From assembly GCA_964428385.1 (NCBI GenBank), contig CAYRYR010000142.1:1-6005 (forward strand): DNA of 6,005 nt. The letters run 5' to 3'. Made by a program: the position numbers and the translations under genes. Under the pieces are notes generated by a model. It worked only from the letters and a program-made list of their open reading frames with translations, ran no database searches and was not told the DNA's origin. Positions 5,443 through 6,005 of the stretch are shown here, piece by piece (the first letter of the stretch is position 1; each line of letters begins with the position of its first letter). Source of the DNA: JAFGOM01 sp964428385 (GTDB lineage Archaea > Halobacteriota > Methanomicrobia > Methanomicrobiales > Methanospirillaceae).

Positions 5443-6005
5443 TTATACCGGAAACGTGATGGTATATGCCGCCCCGGCAGTCCGGTCCAGTTCAATCGTT
5501 CCGTTCAGCTGGCGAACCAGTCCCCTGATGAGTTCAAGCCCAAGCGTCTCATAATGAGTATTATCTATTCCTTGTGGCATTCCTATCCCATCATCACGAA
5601 ATACAAGGACATACGTATCTCCCTGACGTTGAAAATCGATAAAAATGGCCCCTGTTCTCCCTTCGGGAAATGCATGTTTTAATGCATTAGATACCAGTTC
5701 GTTGATGACAAGACTGCAGGGTACAGCCTTGTCAATTGAAAGAGAAATAATTTCTGAACTGACAGTTAGGGAAATGCGACTAGGATCAATTAGATAGGAC
5801 TCAAATAAATAACAGGTATTTTTCTTACATAGTCGGTATAATCAATGATATCAAGATCTTCTGACTGGTAAATCCGTTCATGTACAAGCGCTATCGATTT
5901 TATCCGGTTCAGACTCTTTAAAAGGATTTCCAGTGCCTTTTCATCCTTTGTCTTTCTCGCCTGCATGAAAAGAAGGTTGAAAAGATACATAGAAATTTGT
6001 CGTCA
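5443..6005 (-). pseudogene. HisKA_2-type histidine kinase C-terminus, frameshifted
   Basis: Two adjacent frames together make the end of a HisKA_2/HATPase kinase. Frame one (to TAA at 5792-5790) reads LLFMQARKTKDEKALEILLK and then IALVHERIYQSEDLDIIDYTDYVRK, the family's dimerisation helix and SEDL-IDY region. It then turns to nonsense (IPVIYLSPI). From about 5820 a second frame continues the domain to TAA at 5445-5443: CYLFESY, N box ELVSNALKHAFPEG, G1 DDGIGMP, G2 LGLELIRGLVRQLNGTIELD, ending ITFPV. The switch falls at a run of five A on the coding strand (5823-5819); one extra A restores a single protein. A TGA at 6005-6003 is in frame upstream, where the phospho-acceptor histidine region would be expected, so there may be a second lesion, but the window ends there. 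The catalytic domain is well kept, so the damage is recent, is a sequencing error, or is bridged by slippage. Confidence -1.

Noticed and set aside
1..6005. CRISPR array, tRNA, rRNA or riboswitch
   Set aside because: No regularly spaced repeats, cloverleaf with CCA-type end, rRNA core sequence or known riboswitch core was recognised on either strand by eye.

Overview
The window most likely comes from a mesophilic methanogenic archaeon of the Methanomicrobiales type (Methanospirillum/Methanoregula-like). This is inferred from gene style: stand-alone receiver proteins, a REC-PAS-PAS protein, a MASE3 membrane kinase, a HisKA_2-type kinase and an archaeal-looking VapBC pair, with moderate GC and TATA-like upstream elements. 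No marker gene fixes the species. Almost everything is signal transduction on the minus strand; a toxin-antitoxin pair on the plus strand interrupts it.

Layout, left to right. (1) 1-1245, minus: the N-terminal 415 residues of a REC-PAS-PAS protein that runs off the left edge. (2) 1246-1503: its upstream region with TATA-like elements. (3) 1504-3789, minus: a compact three-gene cluster read as receiver B (3789-3427), MASE3 histidine kinase (3422-1863), receiver A (1866-1504). The two receivers differ at only 5 of 120 residues, and 229 bp is identical at the DNA level. (4) 3786-4115, minus: a decayed C-terminal piece of a second copy of the kinase, still joined to receiver B by the same ATGA stop/start overlap. 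The locus was therefore once a tandem (kinase-receiver)x2 array. (5) 4258-4405: the last 20 codons of a lost vapC plus its downstream DNA. (6) 4406-4597: control region with paired TGTTTACA octamers. (7) 4598-5225, plus: intact vapB-vapC. (8) 5176-5311: second copy of the vapC-end repeat. (9) 5443-6005, minus: a HisKA_2-type kinase C-terminus split by a one-base frameshift in a run of five A.

How the parts fit together. The MASE3 kinase probably senses a membrane-associated cue and phosphorylates one or both twin receivers. Neither receiver has an output domain, so they would act by protein contact or relay. The REC-PAS-PAS protein next door is a plausible downstream partner. VapBC is an independent addiction or stress module. 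The striking feature of the region is repeated duplication followed by partial loss: two separate tandem duplications (kinase-receiver and vapBC) have each lost most of one copy, and a third kinase is frameshifted. No wholly new system is evident. The best leads are the gene-converted receiver twins around one kinase and the repeat-flanked VapBC unit.
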